NCBI GenBank assembly: GCA_019242065.1
Contig: JAFAWJ010000524.1
Span: 1 to 7,587 of the forward strand
Reading direction: 5' to 3'
From: Chloroflexota bacterium
GTDB lineage: Bacteria > Chloroflexota > UBA6077 > CF-72
DNA: 7,587 bases
The notes under the pieces were generated by a model. The model saw only the letters and a list, made by a program, of their open reading frames with translations, was not told the origin of the DNA and searched no databases. Each line of letters opens with the position of its first letter. Within the stretch, counting starts at the first letter, position 1. Both the position numbers and the translations under genes were made by a program. This document shows, one piece after another, positions 4,903 to 7,587 of the stretch.

Positions 4903-6141
4903 ATGGCGATTGCAACCCAACCCGGTGCGGGCGCGACGGCGCCAAAGATCGCGGGCGAGGAAGAGCTACTCGTCACCGGCTCCGAAGCGATTGCCCACGC
5001 CCTGCGACTGGTCGACGTGGACATCGTGGCGGCCTACCCGATCCGCCCGTACGACGCCGTGATGCAGGCCGTGGCGACCATGATTGCCAACGGCCAGATG
5101 GACTGCGAGTACATCGTTGCCGAGGGCGAGCACTCGCAGTTCGAAATCGTCAAACACGCCAGCGCGGTCGGCGCCCGATCGTTCGTCGGCTCGTCCGGTG
5201 TCGGCTGGTTTTACGCGTTCGAGGCGATTGCCGTAACGGCGGGTCTGCGTCTGCCGGTGGTGGCCAACGTCGGTAACCGCGCCCTGGACGACCCGGGCGC
5301 GTTCGGCGTCGAGCACAACGACGCGCTCGCCGTGCGCGACCTGGGTTGGTTGATGACCTGGGTCGAAACCGGCCAGGAGGCCCTCGACGCGGCGCTGATC
5401 GCGTATCGCGTGGCCGAAGACCCGCGGGTCATGCTCCCCTGCGCGGTCAGCACCGACGGCGCGTTCCTGACGCACTCGCAGCACCTGGTCAAGATCCCGC
5501 CCAAGGAGATCGTCGACCAGTATCTGCCCGCGTACGACCTGGGCGACCGGCTGTTCCACCCCGATAACCCGATCACTATCGCTCCCCAGGTCGACCAGGA
5601 CTGGCTCACCGAGATCCGCAAGCAGAACGACGCGGCCATGCGTCGCGCGCCAGAGGTCATTCGCGAGGCCTACCGCGAGTACTACGAGCTGACCGGCCGC
5701 CAGAAAGAGCCGTTCATCGAGACGTACATGACCGACGACGCCGACTTCGTCCTTGTCGGACAGGGCACGATCGCCATGCCGGCTCGGGTGATCGTGCGAC
5801 GACTGCGCGAGCAAGGACACAAGGTTGGCTTTGCCCGCCTGAAGTGGTTCCGCCCCTTCCCGGCCGAAGATCTCGTCGAGCGACTGAGCGGCTTCAAAGC
5901 GGTCGGCATCATCGACCGCGATTACAGCTTCGGCTCACCGCATCATGGCGGCGTGCTGTTCACCGAGATGCGGGCTGCTTTTTATGACAGCCCGAAGCGG
6001 CCGGCCATGATCAACATCATCGGTGGCCTGGGTGGTCGCGAGTTCACCGCCCCCGACGGCCAGGAAATGTTCAACCTCATGCAGAAAGCCGCCGCTGGCG
6101 ATTTGAAGACCAACGTCCACTGGATCGGCGTCCGGGAGTAA
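4903..6141 (+). CDS. 2-oxoacid:ferredoxin oxidoreductase alpha subunit (candidate oxalate oxidoreductase alpha)
   Basis: Alpha subunit of 412 residues, providing the pyrimidine-binding side of the TPP site and most substrate contacts. The N-terminal domain (about 20-235) has LLVTGSEAIAHAL, AAYPIRPYD (44-51) and AEGEHS (73-78), with Glu76 the probable TPP-activating residue. The second domain (about 265-410) has DFVLVGQGTI and GIIDRDYSFGSPHHGG. Pyruvate enzymes carry YPITP, but here Thr is Arg48. NRALDDPGAF (125-134) gives Arg126, Asp129 and Phe134. Moorella OOR, as I recall it, uses Arg31, Arg109, Asp112 and Phe117. The Arg-Arg spacing is 78 in both and the other offsets agree, so oxalate is the leading substrate candidate. 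ATG at 4903 follows GGGAGG (4885-4890). An upstream GTG at 4837 would only read into the previous gene. Beta starts 4 bp after the stop. A different dicarboxylic or aromatic 2-oxoacid cannot be excluded. Confidence 0.92.
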   Translation: MAIATQPGAGATAPKIAGEEELLVTGSEAIAHALRLVDVDIVAAYPIRPYDAVMQAVATMIANGQMDCEYIVAEGEHSQFEIVKHASAVGARSFVGSSGVGWFYAFEAIAVTAGLRLPVVANVGNRALDDPGAFGVEHNDALAVRDLGWLMTWVETGQEALDAALIAYRVAEDPRVMLPCAVSTDGAFLTHSQHLVKIPPKEIVDQYLPAYDLGDRLFHPDNPITIAPQVDQDWLTEIRKQNDAAMRRAPEVIREAYREYYELTGRQKEPFIETYMTDDADFVLVGQGTIAMPARVIVRRLREQGHKVGFARLKWFRPFPAEDLVERLSGFKAVGIIDRDYSFGSPHHGGVLFTEMRAAFYDSPKRPAMINIIGGLGGREFTAPDGQEMFNLMQKAAAGDLKTNVHWIGVRE

Positions 6142-6145
6142 GCCA

Positions 6146-7222
6146 ATGAGCCTCACTGTTACCCCACCGTCTGAGCTGGTCGACCTCAGCTCGATCAAGA
6201 CGGTCAAGCAGGTTCCGTACACCGAGTACTTCGTCTCGGGTCACCGCACATGCCAGGGCTGCGAAAGTGCGCTGGTCATGCGCTACATCGCCAAAGCGGC
6301 CGGGCCGCGCACGATCGTGCTCGGCTCGACTGGCTGCATGTACGTGGCCAATACGAGCTACTACACGACGCCGTGGGTCGTGCCGTGGATGCACACGCAG
6401 CTGGGAGCCGCGGGCTCCGCGGCGCTCGGGGCGGCAGCTGGCCTGAAGGTGCTCATGCGCAAGAACAAGCTCAAGGACGAACCGATCAACGTCATTGCCT
6501 TCTGCGGTGACGGCGGCGGGGCGGACATGGGCCTCTCGGCGATCTCGGCGGCGCTGACGCACGCCGACTATCGCTTCCTGGTGATCCTCTACGACAACGA
6601 GTCATACGCCAACACCGACATTCAGCTGTCGGGCTCGACGCCGTATGGTGCGGTGACGACGTTTTCGCCATCAGGCAACAAAAAGCGAATCATGCACACG
6701 CGGTGGAAGAAGAACACACCCGGCATGCTGGCCGCCGGTCATCCCGACGCGGCGTACATCGCTACCGCGGACGCGGCGTACGGCGTGGACTTCATGAACA
6801 AGGTGCGCAAAGGCCTGGCGGCTGGTGGACCCGCTTTCATTCATACGCTAGATCCGTGTCCGAAGGGCTGGCACTACGATCCACAGCTGTCGCACGAGCT
6901 GGGCAAGCTGGCGGTCGAGACGGGCATCTGGTCGCTGTGGGAAATGGAAGACCACACGGTCAAGCTGAACGGGACGACGCGGGCGATTGCGTCGGGGCGG
7001 GCGCGGCGCAAGCCCGTGCGCGAGTACCTGGCGCAGCAGGGGCGGTTTGCGCACTTCACCGACGAGGACTATGACCTGTTCCAGCGCCGCGTGGATGAGC
7101 AGTGGACGAACTGGCTCATTCCTGGGGTCGTCTCGTTCGGGTTGGAGGCGGGGACGCCGCTGAACATGGGCGCGACGCCAGGGCCGAAGGCGGAGCCGCA
7201 GACGGTGGAGGAGACGGTCTAA
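6146..7222 (+). CDS. 2-oxoacid:ferredoxin oxidoreductase beta subunit (candidate oxalate oxidoreductase beta)
   Basis: Beta subunit of 358 residues that binds the TPP diphosphate and the proximal [4Fe-4S] cluster. Cluster ligands are Cys36 and Cys39 (HRTCQGCESAL), Cys64 (GSTGCMYV) and Cys238 (LDPCPKGW), the family pattern. The TPP/Mg motif starts at GDGGGADMGL (121-130) and ends at DNESYANT (150-157), with Asn151 a likely metal ligand and Asn156 the probable counterpart of the active-site Asn of pyruvate enzymes. After it the usual NTGGQ reads NTDIQ, another departure from the pyruvate type. A C-terminal tail of about 60 residues, ending Pro/Glu/Thr-rich, follows the core. ATG at 6146 has GGGAG 7 nt upstream (6134-6138) and lies 4 bp after the alpha stop, so the three subunits are translated from one message. 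It is the last gene of the operon. Confidence 0.92.
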   Translation: MSLTVTPPSELVDLSSIKTVKQVPYTEYFVSGHRTCQGCESALVMRYIAKAAGPRTIVLGSTGCMYVANTSYYTTPWVVPWMHTQLGAAGSAALGAAAGLKVLMRKNKLKDEPINVIAFCGDGGGADMGLSAISAALTHADYRFLVILYDNESYANTDIQLSGSTPYGAVTTFSPSGNKKRIMHTRWKKNTPGMLAAGHPDAAYIATADAAYGVDFMNKVRKGLAAGGPAFIHTLDPCPKGWHYDPQLSHELGKLAVETGIWSLWEMEDHTVKLNGTTRAIASGRARRKPVREYLAQQGRFAHFTDEDYDLFQRRVDEQWTNWLIPGVVSFGLEAGTPLNMGATPGPKAEPQTVEETV

Positions 7223-7242
7223 AGGCTCGTGTGACGGTTTGC

Positions 7243-7276
7243 GGCGCGCCGGTAAGGAGTTTCTCCCTGGCGCGCC
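7243..7276. terminator. Possible bidirectional terminator hairpin between convergent genes
   Basis: Two copies of GGCGCGCC (7243-7250 and 7269-7276) can pair as an 8 bp all-GC stem. The 18 nt between them contains a smaller GGAG-TTT-CTCC hairpin (7256-7266). The element lies between the beta stop (7222) and the CoA-transferase stop (7284), where a shared terminator is expected. No proper T-run follows on either strand, so termination by this hairpin alone is uncertain. Confidence 0.4.
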
Positions 7277-7299
7277 ACGCCTCTTAATCGCGGCGCGCC
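7243..7299. repeat. Three copies of the palindromic octamer GGCGCGCC
   Basis: GGCGCGCC occurs at 7243-7250, 7269-7276 and 7292-7299, three times in 57 bp with 26 and 23 bp between starts. The first two flank the intergenic hairpin. The third is inside the last codons of the CoA-transferase gene (encoding part of RLARRD), so alternative stems between copies are possible. Confidence 0.85.
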
Positions 7300-7587
7300 A
7301 AGCGTTCGATCTCGGCTTCGCTGTAGCCCAGTTCGGCCAGGACCTCGGCGGTGTGCTCGCCGAGCAACGGCGGCGGGCAGCGGACCTCGGGGGTTGTCTC
7401 TGACATGCGATACGGGAAGCCCGTCGTGCGCAGGTCGGGCACTTTGGGGTGTGGCGTTGGCATGGCCATGCCCAGGTGCTGGCTCTGGGGATCGGCGAAG
7501 ACCTGGGCCAGGTCGTAGACCGGGCCGACGGGCACTTCGGCGGCTTCCAGGCGGGCAATGACGTCGGCCTGCGTTAGCTCCATGAGC
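7284..7587 (-). CDS. CaiB/BaiF family III CoA-transferase, C-terminal part (partial, 5' end outside window)
   Basis: The C-terminal 101 residues of a family III acyl-CoA transferase, ending at TAA 7286-7284. The segment ARLEAAEVPVGPVYDLAQVF followed by ADPQSQHLGM is the family signature near the C-terminus. It is followed by a hydrophobic PTPHPKVPDLRTTGFPYRMS stretch and the usual PPLLGEHTAEVLAELGYS ending. An ATG at 7583-7581 is internal: the frame continues upstream (Leu codon 7586-7584), and full-length members have about 380-430 residues. The catalytic Asp and the substrate-specific N-terminal part are not in the window. The family includes formyl-CoA:oxalate CoA-transferase (Frc) but also carnitine, succinyl and bile-acid enzymes, so the substrate cannot be named. 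It converges on the oxidoreductase operon. Confidence 0.9.
   Translation of the reverse strand, partial: LMELTQADVIARLEAAEVPVGPVYDLAQVFADPQSQHLGMAMPTPHPKVPDLRTTGFPYRMSETTPEVRCPPPLLGEHTAEVLAELGYSEAEIERLARRD

Noticed and set aside
3647..4945. 432-codon open frame on the minus strand opposite the gamma-delta gene
   Set aside because: It is a shadow of the real gene in GC-rich DNA: low-complexity Arg/Val/Asp-rich translation with no recognisable domain, while the plus strand encodes clear cluster motifs.
4966..5820. 284-codon minus-strand frame opposite the alpha gene
   Set aside because: It is a shadow frame with Asp/Val/Arg bias and no domain, opposite strongly conserved coding sequence.
1..7587. 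tRNA genes, insertion sequences, integrase sites or CRISPR arrays
   Set aside because: No cloverleaf, no transposase-like translation, no terminal repeats and no regularly spaced repeats were seen in reading either strand.

Overview
The window reads as an ordinary chromosomal stretch of a GC-rich bacterium. The S6 sequence, the small cytosolic sulfite-oxidase-like protein and the ferredoxin-dependent 2-oxoacid oxidoreductase would suit a Chloroflexota-type or related soil or freshwater lineage. That placement is an impression from gene content and style, not something I could test. No mobile element, tRNA, rRNA or CRISPR array was seen.

Layout. Positions 1-294 (minus) hold the 5' part of rpsF (ribosomal protein S6), with a promoter-like -10 and a strongly foldable leader at about 309-369. 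Positions 387-998 (minus) encode a short molybdopterin oxidoreductase of the sulfite oxidase/YedY type. Diverging from it, 1073-1810 (plus) encodes a FadR-subfamily (FCD) GntR regulator. It converges, with a 6 bp gap, on two tandem minus-strand crotonase-fold genes: a PaaG-like isomerase (1817-2593) and, upstream of it in the operon, a canonical enoyl-CoA hydratase (2601-3377). A 311 bp divergent intergenic region (3378-3688) follows. It contains a consensus -35 and a near-perfect FadR/PdhR-type operator. Positions 3689-7222 (plus) form a tight three-gene operon encoding a thiamine-diphosphate (TPP), iron-sulfur 2-oxoacid:ferredoxin oxidoreductase in the order gamma-delta fusion, alpha, beta. 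After a GC-rich inverted repeat, 7284-7587 (minus) is the C-terminal end of a CaiB/BaiF (family III) CoA-transferase that runs off the window.

Main point. The oxidoreductase is probably not a pyruvate enzyme. In alpha the usual YPITP motif reads YPIRP (Arg48), and 78 residues further on is an Arg-x-x-Asp followed by Phe (Arg126, Asp129, Phe134). From memory, this residue set and spacing match the active site of oxalate oxidoreductase (OOR) of Moorella thermoacetica (Arg31, Arg109, Asp112, Phe117), which also has a fused gamma-delta subunit and three subunits in all. The gamma domain here has lost the glycine-rich GxGGQG loop, which would suit an enzyme that does not use CoA. I therefore propose a candidate OOR (oxalate to 2 CO2 plus two low-potential electrons). 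Its promoter carries TGGTCAGACCA, the kind of site bound by FCD regulators, and an FCD regulator lies in the same neighbourhood. The neighbouring family III CoA-transferase could be part of oxalate/formyl-CoA chemistry, but its diagnostic part lies outside the window. The crotonase genes have no obvious place in oxalate metabolism and may serve fatty-acid or aromatic acyl-CoA breakdown.
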